From positions 248,001 to 312,000 of the forward strand of contig NZ_SADT02000007.1 in assembly GCF_004016445.2 (NCBI RefSeq): a stretch of 64,000 bases of DNA, in the 5' to 3' direction. This DNA is from Mesorhizobium sp. M2E.F.Ca.ET.219.01.1.1. GTDB taxonomy: Bacteria > Pseudomonadota > Alphaproteobacteria > Rhizobiales > Rhizobiaceae. Made by a program: the position numbers and the translations under genes. The notes below the pieces were generated by a model. It ran no database searches. It saw only the letters and a list, made by a program, of their open reading frames with translations, and had not been told where the DNA came from. This document shows positions 9,587 through 17,072 of the stretch, one piece after another (within the stretch, counting starts at the first letter, position 1; each line of letters begins with the position of its first letter).

Positions 9587-10569
9587 GCGGCACGCTCCCT
9601 TCCGGAGGATTCGCCGCAGACGATGCGGCGGTGCTGGCCCATATCGATGTTCTTGCCGGAGAGAATCAGGACGGTCGGGCCGCTCGTCTTGACCTTCCCG
9701 GCAAGCAGCGCGCCGATGCCGACGGCGCCGGCGCCCTCGACGATCTCGCGTTCCTGCCCATAGGCATGGCGGATGCCGGCGGCGATCTCGTCCTCGGCAA
9801 GCAGGATCACGTCGTCGAGCAGGTCCCGGCACATGGCGAAGGTCAGCCGGTTGTCGAGGCCGATGCCGCCGCCGAGCGAGTCCGCCAGAGTCGGCAACTC
9901 CTCGACCTGCACCGGCCGGCCTGCGTCGAGGCTGGCTTTCATCGCGGCGCCCCGCGCCATCGAGATGCCGGTGACTTTGGTGCCCGGGCTCACGCCTTTG
10001 ACGGCCGCCGCCACACCGGCGGCCAGCCCACCGCCCGAGAGCGGCACCAGCACCGCTGCGGCATCCGGAACCTGCTCCATGATCTCCAGCCCGAGCGTGC
10101 CTTGCCCGGCGACGATATCGGGATGGTCGAAAGGCGGCAGCATGACCAGCCCGTCTTCGGCCACCAGCCTGTCGACTTCCTGCTGGGCGTCGTCCTGGCT
10201 GTTGCCGACAATGCGCACTTCGGAGCCCAGGCGGCGGATGGCATCCAGCTTGTTCCCGGGCACCAGCCTCGACATGCAGATCACCGCGCGCATGCTTTCG
10301 AGCTTCGCGGCATGCGCCAGCGCGCGGCCGTGATTGCCGGTCGAGGCGGCGACGACCCCGCGCGATTTTTCTTCCGGGCTCAGGGCGGCGATGGCATTGG
10401 AAGCACCGCGCAGCTTGAACGCGCCGGTGGTCTGGTGGTGCTCCAGCTTGAGGTGAACAGGGTGGCCCGCGCGGTCCGACAGGCTTTGCGACAGCACACA
10501 GGGTGTCCGCTCGACCTTGCCGACAATGCGTTCGCGCGCGGCGCGAATATGCTGAAGCGTAACTAGCAT
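9583..10569 (-). CDS. eutB: EutB, PLP-dependent threonine dehydratase-like protein
   Basis: 328 residues of the serine/threonine dehydratase fold-type II family. The PLP lysine K52 sits in TTGAFKLRGASNA, the STGNHGRALA loop and the glycine-rich phosphate loop PLSGGGLAAG are present. In the ectoine context it is the EutB dehydratase proposed to act on the hydroxylated compound. It starts 5 bases after eutA ends and overlaps eutC. Confidence 0.9.
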   Translation of the reverse strand: MLVTLQHIRAARERIVGKVERTPCVLSQSLSDRAGHPVHLKLEHHQTTGAFKLRGASNAIAALSPEEKSRGVVAASTGNHGRALAHAAKLESMRAVICMSRLVPGNKLDAIRRLGSEVRIVGNSQDDAQQEVDRLVAEDGLVMLPPFDHPDIVAGQGTLGLEIMEQVPDAAAVLVPLSGGGLAAGVAAAVKGVSPGTKVTGISMARGAAMKASLDAGRPVQVEELPTLADSLGGGIGLDNRLTFAMCRDLLDDVILLAEDEIAAGIRHAYGQEREIVEGAGAVGIGALLAGKVKTSGPTVLILSGKNIDMGQHRRIVCGESSGRERAA

Positions 10570-10574
10570 TGCGA

Positions 10575-11360
10575 TCACGCGGCCAGCGGCTTGGTCCACA
10601 AGCGGCCGAACTCCGGTCGTGGCGTCTCGTCGCCGCAAAGCCGCAGGCAGTTCCAGGCGCTGGCCTGGTTGCTGGTGACGACCGGACGTCCGATCGCCTC
10701 TTCCATGCCCGGCACGGCGAGCGCGGCGCGCAGTGCGGTGCATGAGACGAACAGCGCATCGGCTTGCGGATGCGTGACCTTGCGCGCCAACTCGACAAGG
10801 GAGGCGGGCGTGATGCGCGCCATCTCGCGATCGTCCTCGAAGCCCAGGCAGGTGAAACTCTGGATGTCGAAGCCATGCGCGGCGAAATAGGCGGCCATGG
10901 GTCGGCTGGTCTCGACGGTGTAGGGGGTGAGAATGCTGATGCGCCTCACCCCGAAAGCGTTGAGCCCGCGCATGCCGGCCATCGGCGGCGTGACGACGGG
11001 CACGCCCGGTTTGGCCGCCTGGATGGCTGTTTCGATCTCGGCGTCGCCGATCACCACGGAGGCCGAAGTGCAGGAATAGCAGATCGCATCGAGCGGCTCG
11101 TCCGGCAGGATCAGCGCCACGCCCGCCGAGAGCGACGGCTGCATCTTGCGCAAATTCTGCGGCGTCGTCGGATTGGCGTAGGGAATGCGCGCGACATAGA
11201 CGCCGATGCGCTCGCTCGCCACCATGCGGCGGAAGTCGACCTCGCTTGTGTGGTCGGTGGCTAAAGCGATCAGTCCCACGCGCTTTTCCAGCGGACGCGC
11301 GTCCAGCACGGGGCGCGCCGTTTCGAGGCGGATCTCGGGCAATGGTTTCATGACTTTCAT
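10575..11360 (-). CDS. eutA: EutA, Asp/Glu racemase-like (maleate isomerase/arylmalonate decarboxylase) family
   Basis: 261 residues. The two cysteines that frame the active site in this superfamily are visible: C97 in CYSCTSAS (with C94 beside it) and C207 in FVSCTALRA. EutA occurs only with ectoine or hydroxyectoine use; a stereochemical role on hydroxyectoine has been proposed. The start ATG overlaps the ehuD stop, and an in-frame ATG three codons on is an alternative. Confidence 0.88.
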   Translation of the reverse strand: MKVMKPLPEIRLETARPVLDARPLEKRVGLIALATDHTSEVDFRRMVASERIGVYVARIPYANPTTPQNLRKMQPSLSAGVALILPDEPLDAICYSCTSASVVIGDAEIETAIQAAKPGVPVVTPPMAGMRGLNAFGVRRISILTPYTVETSRPMAAYFAAHGFDIQSFTCLGFEDDREMARITPASLVELARKVTHPQADALFVSCTALRAALAVPGMEEAIGRPVVTSNQASAWNCLRLCGDETPRPEFGRLWTKPLAA

Positions 11361-12016
11361 CTCTCGATCCTGCCGTAGCGATGCTCCAGCCAGCGCAACA
11401 GCACGACGGAGCAGAGGCTGATGACGAGGAAGAAGGCGCCGACCAGCGTCATCGGCTCGATATAGCGGTAGTAGGTGTTGGCGACGCTTTTCGCCTGGTT
11501 CATCAGCTCAAGCACCGTGATCGCCGAAAGCAGCGGCGTCTCCTTGAACATGGCGATGAAATAATTGGCCAGGGCCGGGATCATCGGCGGGATCGCCTGC
11601 GGCAGGATGATATGCGTCCAGGTGTGGCGGCCGTTGAGGTTGCACGCCTTGGCCGCCTCCCACTGACCGCGCGGCACGTTGTCGATGCCGGCGCGATAGA
11701 CTTCCGCCGTATAGGTGCCGTAGTGCAGGCCAAGCCCGATGACGCCGGCCACCAGCGGCGGCAACAGGATGCCGATATCGGGCAGCACGTAGAAGATGAA
11801 ATAGAGCTGCACCAGAAGCGGCGTGCCGCGGATGAACTCGGCGAACCAGCTGACGCTGCGCGCGACGAGCCGGTTCTCCGAGCGCCGCGCCAGCGCTATG
11901 CCGAGACCTACGATGGCGGCCAGGATGGAACCCAGAATGGTCGCCAGGATGGTGATCTTCACGCCCTGGATCAGGGTCGGCATGATCTCCCGGACGAAGT
12001 TCCAATCCCAATCCAT
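11357..12016 (-). CDS. ehuD: Ectoine/hydroxyectoine ABC transporter permease EhuD
   Basis: 219 residues with the polar amino-acid permease topology (about five helices) and the EAA-type loop QWEAAKACNLNGRHTWTHII that docks the ATPase. The start MDWDWNFV at 12016 is chosen; a longer upstream frame is antisense within ehuC. It shares one base with the ehuC stop (TGATG) and overlaps eutA by four bases, placing it inside one transport-catabolism operon. Confidence 0.9.
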   Translation of the reverse strand: MDWDWNFVREIMPTLIQGVKITILATILGSILAAIVGLGIALARRSENRLVARSVSWFAEFIRGTPLLVQLYFIFYVLPDIGILLPPLVAGVIGLGLHYGTYTAEVYRAGIDNVPRGQWEAAKACNLNGRHTWTHIILPQAIPPMIPALANYFIAMFKETPLLSAITVLELMNQAKSVANTYYRYIEPMTLVGAFFLVISLCSVVLLRWLEHRYGRIER

Positions 12017-12675
12017 CAGACGCGCACTCCATCCAAGCCGCGCGCCATGCGGCGCTCCAGCGTCCGCACGCCCCAGGAGATGATCAGCGCCAGCGCGAAA
12101 TAGATGATCAGCACGGACAGGAACGGCATCAGCGTGCTGCCGGTCTGCGAGCGCACCACTTGCGCCTGGAAGGTGAGGTCGGCGAGCGAGATCAGCGACA
12201 CGACCGAGGTCGCCTTGAGCAGTTCGATCGCGTTGTTGCCGAAGGTCGGCAGCATGACGAGCAGCGCCTGCGGCAGGATCACGTGGCGCATGCCCTGCCA
12301 GCGGCCGAGATTGAGCGCCGTGCAGGCCTCGTATTGCTCGCGGCCGACCGACAGGATGGCGCCACGCACCACTTCCGCCGCATAGGCGCCGACATTCAGG
12401 CCCAGCGCCAGCACACCGGCCTGCAGCGGCGTCAGCGACAGGCCGGCGAAAGGCAGCACGAAATAGGCCCAGAACAGCTGCACGAAGATCGAGGTGCCGC
12501 GGAAGAACTCGATATAGGCCGTGGCGATCGCCCGCACGATGAAGAAGCGCGACACGCGCCCCATGCCGGCAAGGAAGGCCATGATCAGCGCCAGCACCGA
12601 CCCCATCAGCGTCAGCTCGATGGTGACAAGCGCTCCCTGCAATATCAGGCCGAGATAGCCGGACCACTGGGTCAT
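12016..12675 (-). CDS. ehuC: Ectoine/hydroxyectoine ABC transporter permease EhuC
   Basis: 219 residues, the partner of EhuD in the inner-membrane heterodimer. The permease loop QYEACTALNLGRWQGMRHVI is present, as is the FFRGTSIFVQLFW segment typical of the HisM/GlnP family. Start ATG at 12675; an in-frame extension upstream runs into intergenic repeats and has no support. A 239-base gap holding three repeats separates it from ehuB. Confidence 0.9.
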   Translation of the reverse strand: MTQWSGYLGLILQGALVTIELTLMGSVLALIMAFLAGMGRVSRFFIVRAIATAYIEFFRGTSIFVQLFWAYFVLPFAGLSLTPLQAGVLALGLNVGAYAAEVVRGAILSVGREQYEACTALNLGRWQGMRHVILPQALLVMLPTFGNNAIELLKATSVVSLISLADLTFQAQVVRSQTGSTLMPFLSVLIIYFALALIISWGVRTLERRMARGLDGVRV

Positions 12676-12728
12676 GAAACTAGAAGTGTCCTTACGTTTG
12701 CCGTTAAGCGAGGCGGCCGCGACAGCCC

Positions 12729-12752
12729 CTTCTCCCCGTTCACGGGGAGAAG
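12729..12752. repeat. Short palindrome, family C (CTTCTCCCCG / CGGGGAGAAG)
   Basis: Near-perfect inverted repeat in the ehuB-ehuC gap. Similar palindromes lie at 12882-12908, 16804-16824 and 16851-16870. In the ehu gap two copies flank a family B repeat, and any RNA hairpins would sit inside the operon between the binding-protein gene and the permease genes. Confidence 0.75.
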
Positions 12753-12825
12753 ATGCCGGCAGGCAGATGAGGGGCAGCGCAAACTTACGAAAGTACGGCG
12801 CCGCCCTCATCCGTCACTTATCTGT

Positions 12826-12872
12826 GCATGTCGTTGTCCCAAAACCGCTGCGCACTTTTGGGCGACATGCAT
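12826..12872. repeat. Palindromic repeat, family B, copy 1
   Basis: Inverted repeat with ends GCATGTCG and CGACATGC and inner arms GTCCCAAAA and TTTTGGGC. A close copy lies at 21382-21430. The type is common between genes of Mesorhizobium-like genomes, as far as I recall. Confidence 0.8.
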
Positions 12873-12881
12873 CAGGTGACA

Positions 12882-12908
12882 CCTTCTCCCCGTAGAACGG
12901 GGAGAAGG
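12882..12908. repeat. Short palindrome, family C, next to ehuB stop
   Basis: CCTTCTCCCCG and CGGGGAGAAGG form an 11-bp stem with a short loop. It lies just downstream of ehuB (minus strand), where it could stabilise the ehuAB message or weaken read-through into ehuCD, as REP elements do after binding-protein genes. Confidence 0.75.
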
Positions 12909-12914
12909 AAAAAA

Positions 12915-13766
12915 TCACTTCGCCGCGCAGAGTTTCTCGCGCGTCGTCGACATCGCCGCCTTCGCCGAGAAGCCGTAGGGCTCGATGATCTTGGCGAACT
13001 CGCCGGACTTCTTCAGCTTTGCGAGCTCGACGTCATAGGCATCGCGCAGCGCCTCGTCGCCCTTCTTGAAGGCGGCGCCGTCGCAATAGACCGGCGCGCC
13101 CTGCACCGGTGCGATCACTTCGAGGTTCGGATCATTGGCCTTCTTCATCAGGTCGTTGATCGACAGAACGGGGAGCGAATAGGCGTCGATGCGGCCATCC
13201 TGCACCATCTTCAGGCCACTCTGGCCATCCGGCACGACGATAACCCGATCGCGCGGCACGCCGGCGTTCAGCGCCAGCTTCTCCTCGGTGCCGCCGCCGG
13301 GCGCGCCGACGGTGGCGGAGCTGTCCTTGGCGATGTCCTCATAGCTCTTGAAGCCCTTCGGATTGCCCTTCTTCACCAGCATCGCCTCGGCATCGCAAAG
13401 CACCGGCTCGGAATAGGCGACCGCCGCGCAGCGCTCCGGCTTCATGAACAGGCCGGCGGTGACGACGTCGAAGCGTCCGGCCTGCAGGCCGGGGATCATG
13501 GCGCCATATTCGGAGATGGAAGCGACGATGTCGTTGACGCCGAGGCGCTTGAAGATCTCGCGCGCCACGTCCGGCGCCGCGCCCGACACCTTGCCGTCGG
13601 CGGCCACTGCCGTATAGGGCGGCTCGTTGGCGATGGCGACGCGGGCGAAGCCCTGCTGCTTGAGCTGCTCCAGCTTTGCATCGTCGGCCGAACGCGCGCC
13701 GGAGGCGAGCAGCATCGTGCTCACTGCGAGGCCGGCGACGCCAGCCAGAATGCCAAGTTTCTTCAT
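12915..13766 (-). CDS. ehuB: Ectoine/hydroxyectoine-binding periplasmic protein EhuB
   Basis: 283 residues with a Sec signal peptide (MKKLGILAGVAGLAV..., cleavage near residue 26) and the SBP_bac_3 fold; IANEPPYTAV is the usual first ligand-side strand. The start at 13766 has an AAGGAG about 9 bases upstream. A TTG three codons earlier sits directly on that site and is rejected. EhuB captures ectoines for the EhuACD importer. It lies between the ATPase and permease genes. Confidence 0.92.
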   Translation of the reverse strand: MKKLGILAGVAGLAVSTMLLASGARSADDAKLEQLKQQGFARVAIANEPPYTAVAADGKVSGAAPDVAREIFKRLGVNDIVASISEYGAMIPGLQAGRFDVVTAGLFMKPERCAAVAYSEPVLCDAEAMLVKKGNPKGFKSYEDIAKDSSATVGAPGGGTEEKLALNAGVPRDRVIVVPDGQSGLKMVQDGRIDAYSLPVLSINDLMKKANDPNLEVIAPVQGAPVYCDGAAFKKGDEALRDAYDVELAKLKKSGEFAKIIEPYGFSAKAAMSTTREKLCAAK

Positions 13767-13880
13767 CGTTCCCAACTCCTTGTTTCTGTTATTGGTTTGC
13801 TCGGTTCGGGACAGCCTTTGGCCGTCCGTGGACGGCTTGCGCCGCCCGTTGAGGACGACAAAGTCGCCTCTGCATAGCGG

Positions 13881-14666
13881 TCAGACGCGGTGTCCGGCCG
13901 CGATGATCTTCTTCAGGAAGCTCTGCGTTCTTTCCTGTTTGGGATGGCGGAAAATCTCGTCGGGCTTGCCTTCCTCGACGATCCTGCCGCGGTCGAAGAA
14001 CAGCACGCGGTCGGCGAAGTCGTGGGCGAAGCCCATCTCATGGGTGACCAGAAGCATCGTCATGTCTGTCTCGGCGGCGAGCTTGCGCATGACGTTGAGC
14101 ACTTCCTCGACCAGCTCCGGATCGAGCGCCGAGGTGACCTCGTCGAACAGCATGATCTTGGGCGACAGCGCCAGGGCGCGCGCGATCGCCACGCGCTGCT
14201 TCTGGCCGCCGGAAAGCTGTGCCGGCATCGCCTTCGCCTTGTCGGCGAGGCCTACCATGTCGAGCAGTTCCATCGCCCGCTTTTCCGCGGCGGCGCGCGC
14301 AACGCCCTTGGTCAGCATCGGCGCCAAGGTGACGTTGTCCATGACGCATTTGTGCGGGAAGAGATTGAAGAGCTGGAAGACCATGCCGATCTTCTGGCGC
14401 ATCCTGGCCAGGTGCCGCTCGTCGGCAGGCAGCAACTGGCCGTTGCGCTCCATGTGGTAGAGCTGCTCGCCATCGACCTGGATATGGCCGCCGTCGATCT
14501 TCTCCAAGGTCATCAGGATGCGCAGGATCGTCGTCTTGCCTGAGCCTGACGGGCCGATCAGCGCCAGCTTCTCGCCGGGCATCACCTGCATCGACAACCC
14601 GTCCAGCACCTTGAAGGTGCCGAAGCTCTTCGAAATTGCATCGACCTTGATGATGGGTGCGGGCAA
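13881..14666 (-). CDS. ehuA: Ectoine/hydroxyectoine ABC transporter ATP-binding protein EhuA
   Basis: 261 residues. Walker [10 protein letters not shown] at 38-46, signature [15 protein letters not shown], Walker [13 protein letters not shown] and the H-loop VTHEMGFA are all intact. It belongs to the polar amino-acid importer ATPase group. It is the first gene of the catabolic operon, with enuR directly upstream on the same strand and a candidate operator in the 136-base gap. Confidence 0.93.
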   Translation of the reverse strand: MPAPIIKVDAISKSFGTFKVLDGLSMQVMPGEKLALIGPSGSGKTTILRILMTLEKIDGGHIQVDGEQLYHMERNGQLLPADERHLARMRQKIGMVFQLFNLFPHKCVMDNVTLAPMLTKGVARAAAEKRAMELLDMVGLADKAKAMPAQLSGGQKQRVAIARALALSPKIMLFDEVTSALDPELVEEVLNVMRKLAAETDMTMLLVTHEMGFAHDFADRVLFFDRGRIVEEGKPDEIFRHPKQERTQSFLKKIIAAGHRV

Positions 14667-14720
14667 TCCATTTCCCCGTTCTGGAGAAGCCTATGCCCTT
14701 AACGATGCGAAACGCGTCAA

Positions 14721-14753
14721 ATCATGTCAATTAGGAAAATAATATCATGACAA
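14721..14753. promoter_or_regulatory. Tandem direct repeats upstream of ehuA, candidate EnuR operator
   Basis: ATCATGTCAA (14721-14730) and ATCATGACAA (14744-14753) match in 9 of 10 bases and are 23 bp apart start to start, about two helical turns. MocR/GabR-type regulators are known to bind direct repeats. The stretch is AT-rich and lies 55-87 bases before the ehuA start. Assignment to EnuR is inference. Confidence 0.5.
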
Positions 14754-14802
14754 TATTTCCGACGCGGCACAATTTCAGGGCAATCTGCGCTCGGCTTGTG
14801 CA

Positions 14803-16188
14803 TCAGATCGCGAGCAGGAGATGCTCCGGATCGCCGAGCAACAGCTTGGCGACAACGCTCAAGCCCGCGCGCAGTTCCCCCTCGGTGGTCGATCCGAGCG
14901 AGATGCGCACGGCCGGACGCCAGGGCGTGTCGGCGATGCGGAACGAGGTGCCCGGCGCGATCGCCACGCCGCGCAGGCGCGCCTGCGAAACAAAGCTCCC
15001 CTCGGCGCGGTCGCCCGGCAGTTCGAGCCACAGATGCAGCCCGTCGCGGTGGACGCGGTAATCGACGCCCGCCAGCATTTCGGCGGCAATCTCCTGGCGT
15101 CGCCTCAGCGCCGCGCGCTGCCAGTTGACCAGCTCCATCGCCGTGCCGTCATTCACCCAGCGCGTGGCGATCTCCGCCACCATCGGCGTCGCCATCCAGT
15201 TCGAGACGAGGTGGCGGTTGGCGACGGCGGCCACGTAGCGGTCCGGGACCGCCAGATAACCGATGCGCAGGCCGGGCACGGTGATCTTGGTGAAGGAGGT
15301 GACGTAGAGCGTGCGCTCGGGCGCGAAAGCGGCAACGGCAGCCGGCCGGCCTTCGACCAGCGGCCCGAGCACGTCGTTCTCGATGATGGCGATGTCGTGC
15401 TTGCGGGCGACCGCCGCGATCTGCTCGCGGCGTACGGCATCCATCAACGTCGCCGTCGGGTTGATCACCGATGGCTGGACGAAGACGGCACGGATGTCCG
15501 AGTGACGGCAGGCCTCGTCGAGCGCTTCGGGGATCAGCCCGTTGCCGTCGATCGGCAGGCCTTCGAGGTTGAAGCCGAGATAGCGGGCCAACGGCACCAG
15601 CGTGTGGTGGCCGATCGCCTCGGTGGCGACCGTCGAGCCGGGCGGCGCGACGCTCATCAGCGCCACCGTCATGCCGGCGGTGGCGCCGTTGGTGAGGTTG
15701 ATGTTCTGCGGCGATGCTTCGAGCCCGCAAAGCTTCAGCCACTCGACCGCGACCGCGCGGTGACGAGGGAAAACCATGTTCGGCCGGAACGACAGCGCCG
15801 AGCTTGACGGCAGGTTTTCCGCCAGCCAGCCCAGCGCCTGCTTCAATTTCTCCAGATGCATAGGCTCGCAGACCGGCTTCAGGATCGAAAGGTCGATGAC
15901 CTCGCCCAGCCGCTCCGGGATGTAGGGCGGCTCCGGCTCGCGGCGCTGCGTCTGCACGAAGCTGCCGCGGCCGACCTCGCCGGAAATCAGGCCGCGGCGG
16001 ATCAGTTCCTCATAGGCGCGGCTGACGGTCTGTACCGAAAGCTTCAGGTCGTCCGCCAGCCGGCGGTGCGTCGGCAGCCGCGTGCCATTGGCCAGCCGCC
16101 CGTCATGGATGGCGCGGGCGAACTGGTCGGCCAGCGAGAGATAGGCCGGGCGGCGGATGAGAGCAGGATCTGGCTGCCATAATGTCAT
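14803..16188 (-). CDS. enuR: MocR/GntR-type regulator of ectoine genes, EnuR (EutR)
   Basis: 461 residues: an N-terminal GntR winged helix-turn-helix (about 10-80, with LSVQTVSRAYEEL) joined to a class I aminotransferase-like domain. The PLP-binding lysine is K301 in YVTSFTKITVPGLRIGYL, almost the same position as K302 of Ruegeria EnuR. In known EnuR the protein represses, and derepression involves PLP-bound N-acetyl-diaminobutyrate or diaminobutyrate. It stands upstream of ehuA on the same strand and back to back with asnC, 83 bases apart. Confidence 0.92.
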   Translation of the reverse strand: MTLWQPDPALIRRPAYLSLADQFARAIHDGRLANGTRLPTHRRLADDLKLSVQTVSRAYEELIRRGLISGEVGRGSFVQTQRREPEPPYIPERLGEVIDLSILKPVCEPMHLEKLKQALGWLAENLPSSSALSFRPNMVFPRHRAVAVEWLKLCGLEASPQNINLTNGATAGMTVALMSVAPPGSTVATEAIGHHTLVPLARYLGFNLEGLPIDGNGLIPEALDEACRHSDIRAVFVQPSVINPTATLMDAVRREQIAAVARKHDIAIIENDVLGPLVEGRPAAVAAFAPERTLYVTSFTKITVPGLRIGYLAVPDRYVAAVANRHLVSNWMATPMVAEIATRWVNDGTAMELVNWQRAALRRRQEIAAEMLAGVDYRVHRDGLHLWLELPGDRAEGSFVSQARLRGVAIAPGTSFRIADTPWRPAVRISLGSTTEGELRAGLSVVAKLLLGDPEHLLLAI

Positions 16189-16196
16189 GACTTATT
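16181..16196. promoter_or_regulatory. TCATGAC-centred element at the enuR start
   Basis: AATGTCATGACTTATT covers the enuR start codon and shares the TCATGAC core and AT flanks (11 of 16 bases) with 14741-14756 in the ehuA operator candidate. It could allow autoregulation. One weak copy only, so confidence is low. Confidence 0.25.
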
Positions 16197-16271
16197 AAAG
16201 ATCGAAATCAGTGCAATTGACAATCGAAATAATGCATCGTCATGGTGTCCTGAACGAAAGGCGGATACCGC

Positions 16272-16763
16272 ATGGCGGCAGCGAAGCTCGACCCGATCGA
16301 CCTCAGGATTCTCGACGCCATCCAGCGCGACGGGCGCATCACCAAGCTGGCGCTGGCCGAAAAGGTCGGGCTGTCGCCGACGCCGTGCTGGATGCGGCTG
16401 CGCAAGCTGGAGAAGGCCGGCATCGTGTCCGGCTATCACGCCGCGATCGCCATGCGCGTCATCGCGCCGGTGGCGACGGTGCTGATGGAGGTGACCCTGG
16501 CCAACCACCGCCAGGCTGACTTCGACCGTTTCGAGCGGGTGGTGCGCGACGTCCCGGAGATCGTCGCCTGCTGGTCCGTGGGCGGCGGCGTCGACTATGT
16601 GCTGAAGGTGATGGCGCGCGACATCGATGCCTATCAGCGGCTGGTCGACAGCCTGCTTGAACGCGAGATCGGCATCGACCGCTACTTCACCTACATCGTC
16701 ACCAAGACGGTCAAGGACGAGACCGTGCTGCCGGTGGCCGACCTGCTGCCGGAGCAAGGGTGA
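16272..16763 (+). CDS. asnC: Lrp/AsnC family regulator of the ectoine locus
   Basis: 163 residues: an N-terminal helix-turn-helix (LALAEKVGLSPTPCWMRLRKL, about 27-47) and the C-terminal RAM effector domain. AsnC-type regulators (DoeX/AsnC) are regular members of ectoine-use clusters and act as activators responding to diaminobutyrate derivatives. It is divergent from enuR across 83 bases and precedes the doeC-doeD genes, so it probably acts on the shared divergent promoters. Confidence 0.88.
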   Translation: MAAAKLDPIDLRILDAIQRDGRITKLALAEKVGLSPTPCWMRLRKLEKAGIVSGYHAAIAMRVIAPVATVLMEVTLANHRQADFDRFERVVRDVPEIVACWSVGGGVDYVLKVMARDIDAYQRLVDSLLEREIGIDRYFTYIVTKTVKDETVLPVADLLPEQG

Positions 16764-16803
16764 GGGCCCAGCGAGGCCCCCTCATCCGGCCGCTTCGAGG
16801 CCA

Positions 16804-16870
16804 CCTTCTCCCCGAGGGGAGAAGAGATTGGGCGCCGGCGTTGACCAACTCCTCTCCCCTTGGGGAGAGG
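16804..16870. repeat. Two family C palindromes in the asnC-doeC gap
   Basis: CTTCTCCCCGAGGGGAGAAG (16804-16824) is an almost perfect palindrome; CCTCTCCCCTTGGGGAGAGG (16851-16870) is a perfect one. A further dyad GAATTGC..GCAATTC follows near 16880-16900. The 309-base gap 16764-17072 holds no gene; these repeats fill its first half and the AT-richer second half probably holds the doeC promoter. Confidence 0.75.
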
Positions 16871-17072
16871 TCGGATTGCCCCGAATTGCCCTTCGCAATT
16901 CGGTTGGCAATCCGGGTGAGGGCGAACCCCGCCTCAGCCGCATCTAGACAGATCGTCTACGTTCGCCGGCCAATAGAGACAATCTCTCTCTATCAGCTTG
17001 CCGAAACAGCCTCTTTGTCTCGACCGCGAGACTACTCTCTCCGCATCGCCTCGGCACCGGGAGACCTGATCG

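Noticed and set aside
14803-16188. Reading enuR as a plain aminotransferase
   Set aside because: The N-terminal winged helix and the place in the ectoine locus fit a MocR-type regulator, although K301 is kept.
16212-16245. Sigma-70 promoter for asnC based on TTGACA at 16217
   Set aside because: No acceptable -10 box lies 16-18 bases downstream, so the match is not strong enough to list.
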